Under the pieces are notes generated by a model that did no database searches, was not told the DNA's origin, and saw nothing but the letters and a program-made list of their open reading frames with translations. DNA of 64,000 bases, taken from NCBI RefSeq assembly GCF_003633895.1, contig NZ_RBID01000016.1, positions 186,001 through 250,000 on the forward strand. Direction: 5' to 3'. The translations under genes were made by a program, and so were the position numbers. Shown here piece after piece: positions 1-9,160 of this stretch (position 1 is the first letter of the stretch; the number at the start of each line of letters is the position of its first letter). This DNA comes from Vogesella indigofera (GTDB taxonomy: Bacteria; Pseudomonadota; Gammaproteobacteria; Burkholderiales; Chromobacteriaceae).

Positions 1-1093
<1,093 letters not shown>

Positions 1094-1097
1094 CGGC

Positions 1098-1559
1098 TCA
1101 GCCTGGCAAGTGGTGGTGGATCAGATCGAGGCTGGCGCGCTGGCCGGCAAGGTAGTCCTGCAGGCAGCGTCCGACCAGCGGGCTGCGCCACAGCGCCGCG
1201 CTGGCCATGATCTCGTCCGCGCTCAGCCATTCGGCGGCGAGGATGCCGTCGTCCAGCCGCTGCGCCGGATCGTGCGCGCCGGCGTCACCGCAGAAGGCGA
1301 AGCGCAGATAGGTGATGTCGCTGCCGGTCTTGTCCGCCAGATAGATGCCGACCAGTGCCCGCGGCGTGAAGGCGTGGGCGGTTTCCTCGCGCGCTTCGCG
1401 CACCACCGCCTGCAGCAGGGTTTCGCCGTATTCCAGATGGCCGGCCGGCTGGTTGAGGCGGACGCCGTCGTCGGTCTGCTCGCGCACCATCAGGAAGCGG
1501 CCGTCGCGCTCGATGATGGCGGCGACTGTGGTATTCGGTTTCCATTGCGTGCTGCTCAT
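1098..1559 (-). CDS. nudJ: Nudix hydrolase NudJ-type phosphatase
   Basis: 153 residues. Residues ~40-60 form a Nudix box (GHLEYGETLLQAVVREAREE), the metal-binding and catalytic element of this superfamily. Opening with WKPNTTVAAIIERDGRFLMVRE and ending with a short helix resembles NudJ (YmfB), which hydrolyses nucleoside di- and triphosphates and thiamine/HMP pyrophosphate. In Escherichia coli nudJ also lies directly upstream of mnmA; here one exported-protein gene is interposed. Substrate is inferred from family and context only. Confidence 0.85.
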   Translation of the reverse strand: MSSTQWKPNTTVAAIIERDGRFLMVREQTDDGVRLNQPAGHLEYGETLLQAVVREAREETAHAFTPRALVGIYLADKTGSDITYLRFAFCGDAGAHDPAQRLDDGILAAEWLSADEIMASAALWRSPLVGRCLQDYLAGQRASLDLIHHHLPG

Positions 1560-1583
1560 CGCGGATTTGCCTTCCTCTTAATT

Positions 1584-1602
1584 GACAATCGTTATCATTG
1601 TC
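1584..1602. promoter_or_regulatory. Fur-box-like palindrome upstream of bfd
   Basis: GACAATCGTTATCATTGTC lies in the 88-bp divergent spacer between nudJ and bfd. It matches the classical Fur consensus GATAATGATAATCATTATC at most positions and has inverted ends GACAAT/ATTGTC. Bfd genes are commonly iron-repressed, so a Fur operator is expected here; binding is not shown. Confidence 0.6.
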
Positions 1603-1647
1603 TTCTAGTATGGATATCAAGATCAATTCTTATTCAGGATTCATGCC

Positions 1648-1842
1648 ATGTACGTCTGCCTTTGCCACGGAGTAACCGATCGCGATATCCGCGCCGCCGT
1701 TTGCAATGGTGCCACGCGCATGAGCGATCTGGCGCGCGAACTGAAGGTCGCCACCGAGTGCGGCAGCTGTGCCTGCCAGGCCAACCAGATCCGCAAGCAG
1801 ACACTGCTGCAGATCAGCGAGCCGGAACTGGCCGCCGCCTGA
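1648..1842 (+). CDS. bfd: bacterioferritin-associated ferredoxin
   Basis: 64-residue [2Fe-2S] protein that delivers electrons to bacterioferritin to release stored iron. The four cluster ligands are visible as C4-x-C6 at the start (YVCLCHGVT) and C38-x2-C41 (ECGSC). Full length for the family. The ATG at 1648 has AGGA about ten bases upstream. It stands alone, with a Fur-like box in front and a strong terminator behind. Confidence 0.93.
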   Translation: MYVCLCHGVTDRDIRAAVCNGATRMSDLARELKVATECGSCACQANQIRKQTLLQISEPELAAA

Positions 1843-1868
1843 ACCCGGCAATCTCCCGCAGTCACCAC

Positions 1869-1896
1869 AGCCCGTCAAGCACCTGACGGGCTTTTT
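1869..1896 (+). terminator. rho-independent terminator after bfd
   Basis: Stem AGCCCGTCA / TGACGGGCT (9 bp), loop AGCACC, followed by TTTT. Confidence 0.9.
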
Positions 1897-1976
1897 GCTA
1901 TCCTGAAAACAGCACGCCTGCTGCCAGTACCGGGGAACACGCGTACAATGCGCGCCAAACCTTACGGAGAACGAAC

Positions 1977-2639
1977 ATGACCGAATTCAACGAAGTAGAT
2001 CTGGAGCGTCTGGAAACGCTGCTGACCCCGCTGTCGCAGGCCGGCACCACCATGCGCCCGGACGAAGTGCAGGGCTTCTTCTGCGCGCTGGCGTGCGGCC
2101 CGGACAAGCTCACCATCGACGACTGGCTGGAAGATGTGCTCGGCGATGCGCCGGCCTTTGAAAGCGCCGACAGCGAAGCCGAGATCAAGGCGCTGCTGCA
2201 GAAGTACTACGATGCCGCCGCCGAGGCGCTGGCCGACGGCGACCTGCCGGAACTGACGCTGTACAGCGAGGAAGAGGGCGAAGCGCCGGACTTCCGTCCG
2301 TGGTGCAATGCCTTCATGTACGCGCTGGACGTGGTGCCGACCGACTGGTTCGACGCCGCCGACGACGAAGGCTTCGAAGAGCTGCTGATGCCGGTGATGG
2401 CGCTGGGCGGCATGTTCGATGCCGACGGCGACGAGCCGGCGATGATGGAATTCACCGCCGCCGAGCTGGAAAGCTTCAAGAGCGAGCTGGACGAAGCGGT
2501 GCTGGCGGTGTACGGCTACTGGCGCGCCAAGGAGCAGGCACCGGTGACCATGCGTCGCGAAGGCGACAAGGTTGGCCGCAATGATCCGTGCCCGTGCGGC
2601 AGCGGCAAGAAGTACAAGGCCTGCTGCGGCCAGAACTGA
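1977..2639 (+). CDS. UPF0149 (YecA/YgfB) family protein with C-terminal SEC-C zinc motif
   Basis: 220 residues, strongly acidic helical body of the YecA/YgfB family ([33 protein letters not shown]) followed by a SEC-C motif at ~199-218 ([16 protein letters not shown]), the metal-binding module also found at the end of SecA. Biological role of the family is not established. An RBS-like CGGAGA precedes the ATG. The VGRN preceding the zinc motif is encoded by a perfect copy of the dispersed repeat (2569-2581), an example of the repeat placed where a conserved protein sequence allows it. Confidence 0.85.
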   Translation: MTEFNEVDLERLETLLTPLSQAGTTMRPDEVQGFFCALACGPDKLTIDDWLEDVLGDAPAFESADSEAEIKALLQKYYDAAAEALADGDLPELTLYSEEEGEAPDFRPWCNAFMYALDVVPTDWFDAADDEGFEELLMPVMALGGMFDADGDEPAMMEFTAAELESFKSELDEAVLAVYGYWRAKEQAPVTMRREGDKVGRNDPCPCGSGKKYKACCGQN

Positions 2640-2654
2640 TCGCGCCGGAACACG

Positions 2655-2692
2655 CCGCCTGACGGACTGCGCGCAGCCCGCAGGCGGTTTTT
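2655..2692 (+). terminator. terminator after the YecA-like gene
   Basis: CCGCCTG (2655-2661) pairs with CAGGCGG (2681-2687), followed by TTTTT; the loop is 19 nt, so this is weaker than its neighbours. Confidence 0.6.
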
Positions 2693-2765
2693 GTTTGCCG
2701 GCGGCGCCTCGTCCCGCCCTTGCCATCTGGCGCCATCCCGCGCTGTTTTTCCCCGACGGATACCC

Positions 2766-4769
2766 ATGACCGAACCCACGATTGCCCCCGACACCGCGTC
2801 CGAAGACGCCATCGGCGCGCTGAACGCCTATCTGCAGCAATACCACGCCACGCTGGTGACCACCGAGGGCAGCTACGCCGTCTCGGTACAGGGGCAGATC
2901 AAGGTCGGCAAGCGCACCGTGCCTTATCATCTGGTACCGGACGCCGGCTTCCTCGGCAAAACCGGCAAGTGGCGCAAGCTCGACGCCGCCGAACGGCTGG
3001 CGCTGGTCCAGCTGCGCTGGAACGACGAGGCGCGCGAACGCCTCGAGGCGCAGCTGCTGCGCTGCGCCGGCCAGGTGATGACGCTGGCGAACGAGCACCG
3101 CGTCGATCCGCAAAGCGCCCTCAACGCGCTGCAGGCCAAGTACGAGCTGGCGCGGCTGCGCTGCGAGCTGGCGCTGGACCGTATCGCGGCACTGGTGGCG
3201 ACCCGTGCCGCCGCCAGCCAGGCGGAGAAGACCCGCAACGCCATCAACCTGTCGCTGTACCCGGAATCGTTCACCCTCGCCGCCGGCATGCAGCGCCACT
3301 TCATCGCGGTGCTGGGGCCGACCAACTCCGGCAAGACCCACGCCGCGATGGAACACCTGGCGCAGGCGAAGACCGGCGTCTACCTCGCGCCGCTGCGGCT
3401 GCTGGCGATGGAAAACTACCAGCGCCTGCTGAATGCCAACGTCGCGGTCAGCCTGATCACCGGCGAGCAGCGCAAGCTGCACCCGCACGCCAGCCACGTG
3501 GCCAGTACCGTGGAAATGCTCAACCCCAACCGCGCGGTGGACGTCGCGGTGATCGACGAAATCCAGCTGCTGGACGACCCGGATCGCGGCGCGGCGTGGA
3601 CGGCGGCGGTGTGCGGCGTGCCGGCGCAGACGGTCTACCTGCTGGGCGCGCTGGAAGCCAAGGAGGCGATCCAGTCGCTGGTCAAGCGCGTCGGCGGCAC
3701 GCTGGAAATCCGCGAGCTGCAGCGCAAGTCGCCGCTGGAAATGGAAAAGGCGCCGCTGGGCAGCCTGAAAAACCTGCGTGCCGGCGATGTGCTGATTGCC
3801 TTCTCGCGTCGCGAGGTGCTGAACTGGCGCGACCAGGCCATCGCGCAGGGGCTGAGCGTGTCGGCGATCTACGGCAACCTGTCGCCGGAAGTGCGCCAGG
3901 CGCAGGCCGAGCGCTTCATCGACGGCGAGACACAGGTGGTGGTCGGCACCGACGCCATCGGCATGGGGCTGAATACCCCGGCGCGGCGGGTGATCTTCAC
4001 CACCTCCAGCAAGTGGGACGGCTACGCCGAAGGCACCATCGCCGCCGCGCTGGCCAAGCAGATCGCCGGCCGTGCCGGCCGTTTCGGCCAGCACGAGACC
4101 GGCTATGTTGCCGGCTTCGACGGCAAGACGCACAAGGTGATCGCCGCCTTGCTGCAGCAAAAGCTGGAGCCGCTGCCGAGCACCGGTTTCTACGTGGCGC
4201 CCAACCTGTCCTACCTGCAGCAGATCGCCGAAGCCAGCGGCCAGGAGCGGCTGCAGGCACTGCTGGAGCTGTTCGCCAAGCACATCAACGTGCACGACGA
4301 ATTCTTCCTGCCGGCCAACCTCAGCGACCAGATCGAGAAGGCGAAGTGGCTGGACACGCTGAAGCTGCCGCTGGAAGACCGCTTCCTGTTCAGCCTGTGC
4401 CCGGTGTCGACCAAGATTGCGATGCTGGAACAGGCGCTGCAGGACTGGGCCGAGTGCCGCGCCAAGGGCAAGCAGGCGTCGCTGCTGCGCATGGAAGGCC
4501 GTGGCGGCCGCAACGAGTTGCAGTTCCTCGAGGACACCTGCAAGCTCTACTCCGCCTACGCCTGGCTCAGCTACCGCATGCCGGAGACCTTCCCGCACGG
4601 CGAGTTGGCGCAAAGCCTGATGCAGTCGACGTCGGAGAAGATCGACGCGCTGCTGCAGGTGCAGAACACCCGCCACCGCCAGCAGCGCAAGCCGGCGCAC
4701 AAGCCGACCCACATCACGCCGCCACAGCGCAGCGGCCAGCCCAAGACTGGCCGCAAGCCGCGCACTTGA
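2766..4769 (+). CDS. SUV3-like superfamily 2 RNA helicase
   Basis: 667 residues. Walker A GPTNSGKT near residue 184-191, DEIQ Walker B near 263, motif SSKWDGY and the arginine-finger helix QIAGRAGRFG typical of the SUV3/Ski2-like group, preceded by an N-terminal helical domain and followed by a basic tail (residues ~640-667, rich in K, R, P, H). The relatives are mitochondrial SUV3 and a set of bacterial homologues; activity on RNA is inferred from the family. The ATG at 2766 is chosen because translation from the farther upstream start would encode 25 unrelated residues. The 3' end and terminator were partly duplicated 1490 bp downstream. Confidence 0.85.
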   Translation: MTEPTIAPDTASEDAIGALNAYLQQYHATLVTTEGSYAVSVQGQIKVGKRTVPYHLVPDAGFLGKTGKWRKLDAAERLALVQLRWNDEARERLEAQLLRCAGQVMTLANEHRVDPQSALNALQAKYELARLRCELALDRIAALVATRAAASQAEKTRNAINLSLYPESFTLAAGMQRHFIAVLGPTNSGKTHAAMEHLAQAKTGVYLAPLRLLAMENYQRLLNANVAVSLITGEQRKLHPHASHVASTVEMLNPNRAVDVAVIDEIQLLDDPDRGAAWTAAVCGVPAQTVYLLGALEAKEAIQSLVKRVGGTLEIRELQRKSPLEMEKAPLGSLKNLRAGDVLIAFSRREVLNWRDQAIAQGLSVSAIYGNLSPEVRQAQAERFIDGETQVVVGTDAIGMGLNTPARRVIFTTSSKWDGYAEGTIAAALAKQIAGRAGRFGQHETGYVAGFDGKTHKVIAALLQQKLEPLPSTGFYVAPNLSYLQQIAEASGQERLQALLELFAKHINVHDEFFLPANLSDQIEKAKWLDTLKLPLEDRFLFSLCPVSTKIAMLEQALQDWAECRAKGKQASLLRMEGRGGRNELQFLEDTCKLYSAYAWLSYRMPETFPHGELAQSLMQSTSEKIDALLQVQNTRHRQQRKPAHKPTHITPPQRSGQPKTGRKPRT

Positions 4770-4851
4770 CGTCTGCGCGTTGAAACGCCAAACGCCCGCC
4801 GGAGCAATCCGGCGGGCGTTTTGTCTTGTGGCGGGGCTTGCGGCCAACCTT
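4741..4851 (+). repeat. direct repeat copy 1 (helicase 3' end, terminator, dispersed motif)
   Basis: Aligns without gaps to 6231-6330 at a constant offset of 1490 bases, then with a one-base shift through the dispersed motif (GGCCAACCTT). It contains the last codons of the helicase, the terminator stem and TTGCGGCCAACCTT at 4838-4851. Confidence 0.8.
4790..4822 (+). terminator. terminator after the helicase gene
   Basis: ACGCCCGCCGG / CCGGCGGGCGT stem, loop AGCAAT, then TTTT. The same stem recurs at 6281-6311. Confidence 0.92.
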
Positions 4852-5220
4852 GGCTGGCTGTGTCATGCCCGGCTGCGGCTCAGGCCGGCAAGGCCAAGAT
4901 CAGGCGCCTGCCTTGCCTGCCTTATCTGGCGCGATGGCGTGCAGAGGGGGCCGGCGTTTGATGTACATCATTGCGCATTGCGGATGGGGATCTAGGTTTA
5001 AGGGATCACGGCGTATGGCCGGCTGCTACCGGTGGCGGGCGAGGTGCCGTGAGCGAGAGAAACCGGCGGATGCGTGTTGCACGCGGCTGTGTTCTGACGG
5101 TTTTCTGCCGCCTTCATCGTTAATGATCTCAACGACACGGGTGTCAAACGCGCGGATTTGCTGCTGGCAGAGTCAGCGCTAATGGTGACGGGTCCGAGTT
5201 GCCTGCCTGAAGGAAATCAC
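4852..5220. other. intergenic stretch without recognisable gene
   Basis: About 370 bases between the helicase terminator and the binding-protein gene. I see no coding sequence, hairpin or clear promoter; it presumably contains the promoter of the downstream gene. Confidence 0.5.
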
Positions 5221-6114
5221 ATGAAAACCATGAATCTGAAGCCTGCCACGCTGCTCATCGCCAGTCTGGCGGCCATGTCGTCCTTCGTCCAGGCGCAGAC
5301 CCTGGACAAGATCCTTGAAACGAACAGGATCACCGTGTCCTACCGCGAAGCGGCCGTTCCGTTCAGCTACCGGCCCGCCGAGCACAAGCCGATGGGCTTT
5401 GCGGTGGACCTGACCGAGGCCATTGTCGGCGACGTGCGAACAAGGCTGAACAAGCCGGGTCTGGTGGTGGCCTATATGCCGGTCAGCGCCCAGGATCGCA
5501 TTCCCTTGCTGGTGAACGGCAGCTATGACCTGGAATGCGGTTCCACCACCAATAATGCCGCCCGCGGCAAGGTCGTCGCGTTCGCGGTCAGCCATTTTTA
5601 TGCCGGGACCCGCTTGCTGGTGAATACGGGCAGCAAGATCAAGAATTACGCCGACCTGGCTGGGCAAACGGTCGCCACCACTGCGGGCAGTACCAACGAG
5701 AAAGTCGTTCGCAAGTACAGCACCGACCACAATCTGGGCATGCAATTCGTGCTGGGCAAGGATTACGCCGAGTCGCTGGCCTTGCTGGAAAACAATAGCG
5801 CGGCCGCGCTGGCGCTCGACGATATCCTGCTGTTCGGCTTGCGCGCCAACGCCAAGGATCCGGCCGCGCTGAGCGTCGTCGGCGACACCTTGCAGGTCGA
5901 GCCCTACGGCTGCATGCTGCGCAAGGATGATCCCGAGTTCAAGAAACTGGTGGACGGCAGCATCGCGCGGCTGATGCAGTCCGGCGAGTTTGAGCGGCTG
6001 TACCAGAAGTGGTTCGAGTCGCCGATTCCCCCGAATGGCATGGTGCTGAACATGCCGATGAGTGATCGCCTCAGGGCCAATCTCAAGGCGCTCAGTGACC
6101 AGCCGGAGCAGTAA
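5221..6114 (+). CDS. periplasmic amino-acid-binding protein, GltI-like (orphan ABC substrate-binding protein)
   Basis: 297 residues. Signal peptide to about residue 26 (LLIASLAAMSSFVQAQ), then a type 3 solute-binding fold: ITVSYREAAVPFSYRP, GFAVDLTEAIV, ECGSTTNNAARGKVVAFA and YQKWFESPIPP, closest to glutamate/aspartate-binding GltI. Start ATG 5221 is supported by GAAGGAAA eight bases upstream; an upstream in-frame ATG lacks this. No permease or ATPase gene is adjacent, so it would have to share a transporter encoded elsewhere. It lies between two copies of a ~110 bp direct repeat, suggesting that the gene was inserted or duplicated as a unit. Confidence 0.85.
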   Translation: MKTMNLKPATLLIASLAAMSSFVQAQTLDKILETNRITVSYREAAVPFSYRPAEHKPMGFAVDLTEAIVGDVRTRLNKPGLVVAYMPVSAQDRIPLLVNGSYDLECGSTTNNAARGKVVAFAVSHFYAGTRLLVNTGSKIKNYADLAGQTVATTAGSTNEKVVRKYSTDHNLGMQFVLGKDYAESLALLENNSAAALALDDILLFGLRANAKDPAALSVVGDTLQVEPYGCMLRKDDPEFKKLVDGSIARLMQSGEFERLYQKWFESPIPPNGMVLNMPMSDRLRANLKALSDQPEQ

Positions 6115-6230
6115 GGCGCGGCGGGATCTGGCCGCAGCCGTGCGCTGGCTGGCCATGCGGTGACCGCTGTTTTGCAGCCTGGCAACGCGGCCATGGTGTT
6201 GCCGCGGCACGGCGCGACGGTTCTCCCCGC

Positions 6231-6345
6231 AGATGGTTGGCCGCAAGCCACGCTATTGATGCAGGTGCGCTGACTGGCAGAACGCCCGCCGGAGCCATCC
6301 GGCGGGCGTTCTGTCTTGTGGCGGTGGCTTGTGGCCAACCTTGTG
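6231..6345 (+). repeat. direct repeat copy 2, with terminator stem 6281-6311
   Basis: Divergent copy of 4741-4851: the dispersed motif GGTTGGCCGCAAG (6235-6247), terminator stem ACGCCCGCCGG / CCGGCGGGCGT (loop AGCCAT) followed by TCTGTCTTGTGGCGG, and a degenerate GTGGCCAACCTT. The T-run is interrupted (TTCTGT), so this copy is a weaker terminator. Between this and the next gene (to 6503) I see nothing else. Confidence 0.75.
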
Positions 6346-6503
6346 GTCGCGCCGGTTCGTTTGCGCCAGCGTTTACATCCGGGCATGCAATAGGCCAAAT
6401 CATGCAAATGCGCTGTCTATAATGGTTCAACGCTCGTCACCCTCTTCGTTACGGCATGCGACGCAGCGTCTTCTGCTTCTTAATCCTGCACGAGGAACAC
6501 ATC

Positions 6504-6899
6504 ATGAAACGCTTTCAGCGCACGCTCGCCCTTGTTGTCTGCTGCTCCATGCTCAATGTCAGCCTGCTGCAATCCGCCCAGGCCGCCATGGTGAGCACCG
6601 AAGAAGTGGCCCGCCTGGCCGCGACCACCACCCCTGATTCCGGTCACGCCCGCCTGGCCGCGGTACTGGCCCGTGACAACGTGCGTGGCGAAATGGAACG
6701 CCTTGGCATCGACCCTGCCAGCGCCCACGAGCGCGTCGCCGCGCTGACCGACGAGGAAGCGGCCAATTTGGCCGACCAGATCGACAAGGCGCCCGCCGGC
6801 GGCATCATCGGCGCCATCCTGTTTGTGTTCTTCGTGCTGGTGGTCACCGATATCCTCGGCTTTACCAAGGTGTTCCCGTTCACCCGCTCCGTGCGCTGA
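6504..6899 (+). CDS. PA2779-family small exported membrane protein
   Basis: 131 residues. N-terminal signal segment (TLALVVCCSMLNVSLLQSAQA), helical middle with STEEVARLA and LTDEEAANLADQIDKAPAGG, and a C-terminal transmembrane helix (IIGAILFVFFVLVVTDILGF). This is the organisation of Pseudomonas PA2779, whose partner PA2778 is the next gene here as well. Role unknown. ATG 6504 preferred over the farther upstream start because GAGGA precedes it. Confidence 0.8.
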   Translation: MKRFQRTLALVVCCSMLNVSLLQSAQAAMVSTEEVARLAATTTPDSGHARLAAVLARDNVRGEMERLGIDPASAHERVAALTDEEAANLADQIDKAPAGGIIGAILFVFFVLVVTDILGFTKVFPFTRSVR

Positions 6900-6910
6900 G
6901 CGGCAAGCCG

Positions 6911-7882
6911 ATGCTGACAACGCTGATCCGGCAGTTGGGGGCGCTGCGGCTGGCGCTCCCGGCTGCGCTGTGTGCGCTGCTGCTGGTCGCCTGCGCCAGC
7001 ACGCCGCTGCAGCCGGTCACGCTCGCGCCCGGTGAGCCGACCCGCGCCGAACTGGTCGATACCCCGTTCTTTCCCGACGACAGCCATTTCTGCGGTCCGG
7101 CGGCGCTGGCGACCAGCCTGTCCGCCGTCGGGCTGGCAACCACGCCGGCGCAGCTGGTGGGGCAGGTGTTCCTGCCGGGGCGGGAAGGCTCGCTGCAGAT
7201 CGAGATGCTGAGCGGCGCGCGGCGGCAGGGGGCGGTGGCGATGGTCATCCCCGGCACGCTGACGGCGCTGAAACAGGAAATCGATGCCGGCCATCCTGTG
7301 GTGGTGCTGCAGAACCTTGGCCTGTCGTGGGCGCCGTCCTGGCACTATGCGGTGGTGGTCGGCTACGACCTTGAGCGCGGCCAGCTGCTGCTGCGCTCGG
7401 GGCCGATGCGGCGGCAGGTGATGACGCTGCGCACCTTCGGTCATACCTGGCAGCGCAGCCAGTACTGGGCCTTCGTCGCGCTGCCGCCGGGGCGTTTGCC
7501 GGCAAGTGTCGCGGAGCCGGACGCGACGCGGGCGCTGGTGGCCTTCGAGCGCAACGCCAAGCCGGCCACAGCGGTCACCGCCTATCGCGCGGCGCTGCAA
7601 CGTTGGCCGCATAACACCACGCTGGCGATGGGGCTGGGCAATGCGCTGTACGCCAGCGGTGATTTGCCGGCCGCGGCACAGGTGTTCCGTGACGCCGCCA
7701 CAACGCACCAGCTGGCCGCCGCCTACAACAACCTGGCGCGCATCCTGCTGCAACAGGGCCATGCCACCGAGGCCAGGCAGGCGGCGGAGGGCGGGCTGGC
7801 GCTGGCCGGCCCGCTGCGCGCGACCCTGCTGGACACGCTGCGCGACATCGAGCAGGCCGCCACGTCGCAGCCCGGCTCCTGA
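6911..7882 (+). CDS. PA2778-family lipoprotein: C39-like cysteine peptidase domain plus TPR
   Basis: 323 residues. Lipobox LLLVACAS gives an N-terminal lipidated Cys near residue 28. Residues ~55-195 are a peptidase C39-like fold with the catalytic Cys in DDSHFCGPAALATSL and His in SWHYAVVVGYD; the C-terminal third holds TPR-like repeats (AVTAYRAALQRWPHNTTLAMGLGNALYASGDLPAAAQVF in two or more units). It follows the PA2779-type gene by 11 bp, so the two are cotranscribed and probably act together at the envelope. The repeat core is used in coding DNA at 7602 (RWPH). Confidence 0.82.
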   Translation: MLTTLIRQLGALRLALPAALCALLLVACASTPLQPVTLAPGEPTRAELVDTPFFPDDSHFCGPAALATSLSAVGLATTPAQLVGQVFLPGREGSLQIEMLSGARRQGAVAMVIPGTLTALKQEIDAGHPVVVLQNLGLSWAPSWHYAVVVGYDLERGQLLLRSGPMRRQVMTLRTFGHTWQRSQYWAFVALPPGRLPASVAEPDATRALVAFERNAKPATAVTAYRAALQRWPHNTTLAMGLGNALYASGDLPAAAQVFRDAATTHQLAAAYNNLARILLQQGHATEARQAAEGGLALAGPLRATLLDTLRDIEQAATSQPGS

Positions 7883-7971
7883 CGCGGCGCGGTTCCCGCT
7901 TCAACCTCAACGCGGCAAGCTGAATCGCTGGCCTGCTCGCGACCAGCGGCCGCGGTGCGTGACCAGCTCAC

Positions 7972-7987
7972 ACTGCGGCCAACCTTG
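7972..7987 (-). repeat. dispersed motif copy in convergent intergenic gap
   Basis: ACTGCGGCCAACCTTGCC between two convergent genes; minus-strand orientation of AASGTTGGCCGCAR. No terminator hairpin is obvious in this gap. Confidence 0.75.
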
Positions 7988-8003
7988 CCGTCACCGCTTG
8001 TGC

Positions 8004-9152
8004 TCAGCCCGGCTGCCGGAACGGCAGGTGCTCCGCCATCTCATCCTGATACTGCGCCACCGCCTGCTGTTCGCGCTGCAGGAAGTCCGCAATCATGCCG
8101 CGCAGGCGTGGGTCGGCGATGTGGAACGCCGACCACGTCGCCTGCGGCACAAAGCCGCGGCTGACCTTGTGCTCACCCTGGGCGCCGGGTTCGAAGTGCT
8201 GTAGCCCTTCGCGGATGCAGTAATCGATGCCTTCGTAGAAGCACAGCGCAAAGTGCAGGCTGTGGTAGTCCGCCGCCGCGCCCCAGTGGCGGCCGTACAG
8301 GGTGTCGTTGCTGCGGTAGCAGATGGCGGCGGCGACCACCGCATCGCTGGCGTCGCGCGCCAGGAACACCACCAGCTGCCGTGCCAGCGTGCGGCCAAGC
8401 TCGCGGAAGAAGCCAAGGCTGAACGCCGGGTGATTGCCGAAGCGGCAGAAGGTTGACACGTAGTGCGGGTAAATTTGCTGCCACAGCGCGGCGTCGATGT
8501 CGTCGCCGTGGCGAGTCTCGATGCGCAGGCCGGCCTCGGCGACGCGGCGCCGTTCGCGTTTCACCTTCTTGCGCTTGTCGGCGGAGAAGGTGGCGAGAAA
8601 ATCGTCAAAGTCGCGGTAGCCGGCGTTGTGCCAGTGGAACTGGTAGCCGCGGCGCAGCAGGAAGCCCTGGCTCGCCAGCGCCGCGCGCAGGGCGGCATCG
8701 TCGTCCAGATACAGGTATTGCAGCGAGGACGCCTGTTCGCCGGCGGCCAGCTGCAGGCTGGCGTGCAGCAGCGCGCGGCTGACGCTGGCGCGGTCGGCAT
8801 CGCGGTGGATCAGCTGCCGCGCGCCGCTGGCCGGGGTGTAGGGAATGCCGCACACCAGTTTCGGGTAGTAGCGCTGGCCGAGACGCTGGCAGGCGTCGGC
8901 CCACGCCCAGTCGTGCGAGAAATCGCCGAACGAGTGTGTGCGCAGGTACAGCGGCTGCGCGCCGAGCAGGCTGCCGTCGTCGGCGTGCAGCGTGACGTGC
9001 GCCGGCTGCCAGCCCAGTGCCGGCGCCACCGCGCCGTGGCGTTCCGCCGCCGCCAGGAAGGCGTGGCTGAGGAAGGGCGAGCCGGTGACGTTGAGCGCGT
9101 CCCAAAGGTTGGCCGCAATGTCGTCGATGGTGGTGTGGAAGCGGCAGTGCAT
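8004..9152 (-). CDS. GNAT-fold acyltransferase-like protein (COG3146 type)
   Basis: 382 residues. Family hallmarks are SPFLSHAFLAAAERHGA near the start, FGDFSHDWAWADA, LIHRDAD, and FSADKRKKVKRERRRV plus FYEGIDYCIREGLQHFEPGAQGEHKVSRGF near the end, as in COG3146 proteins, which resemble FemX/peptidoglycan-type aminoacyltransferases. Substrate is unknown. The ATG at 9152 is chosen; upstream in-frame codons overlap the methyltransferase gene. Eight bases separate it from that gene, so they form an operon. IAANLWDAL is written with the dispersed repeat at 9104-9116. Confidence 0.8.
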   Translation of the reverse strand: MHCRFHTTIDDIAANLWDALNVTGSPFLSHAFLAAAERHGAVAPALGWQPAHVTLHADDGSLLGAQPLYLRTHSFGDFSHDWAWADACQRLGQRYYPKLVCGIPYTPASGARQLIHRDADRASVSRALLHASLQLAAGEQASSLQYLYLDDDAALRAALASQGFLLRRGYQFHWHNAGYRDFDDFLATFSADKRKKVKRERRRVAEAGLRIETRHGDDIDAALWQQIYPHYVSTFCRFGNHPAFSLGFFRELGRTLARQLVVFLARDASDAVVAAAICYRSNDTLYGRHWGAAADYHSLHFALCFYEGIDYCIREGLQHFEPGAQGEHKVSRGFVPQATWSAFHIADPRLRGMIADFLQREQQAVAQYQDEMAEHLPFRQPG

Positions 9153-9160
9153 CGCGGGCC

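Noticed and set aside
1962-4847. 961-codon open frame on the minus strand opposite the SUV3-like helicase
   Set aside because: Antisense shadow in GC-rich DNA; its translation is repetitive His/Gln/Arg/Leu sequence without domain features, while the plus strand encodes a clear helicase.
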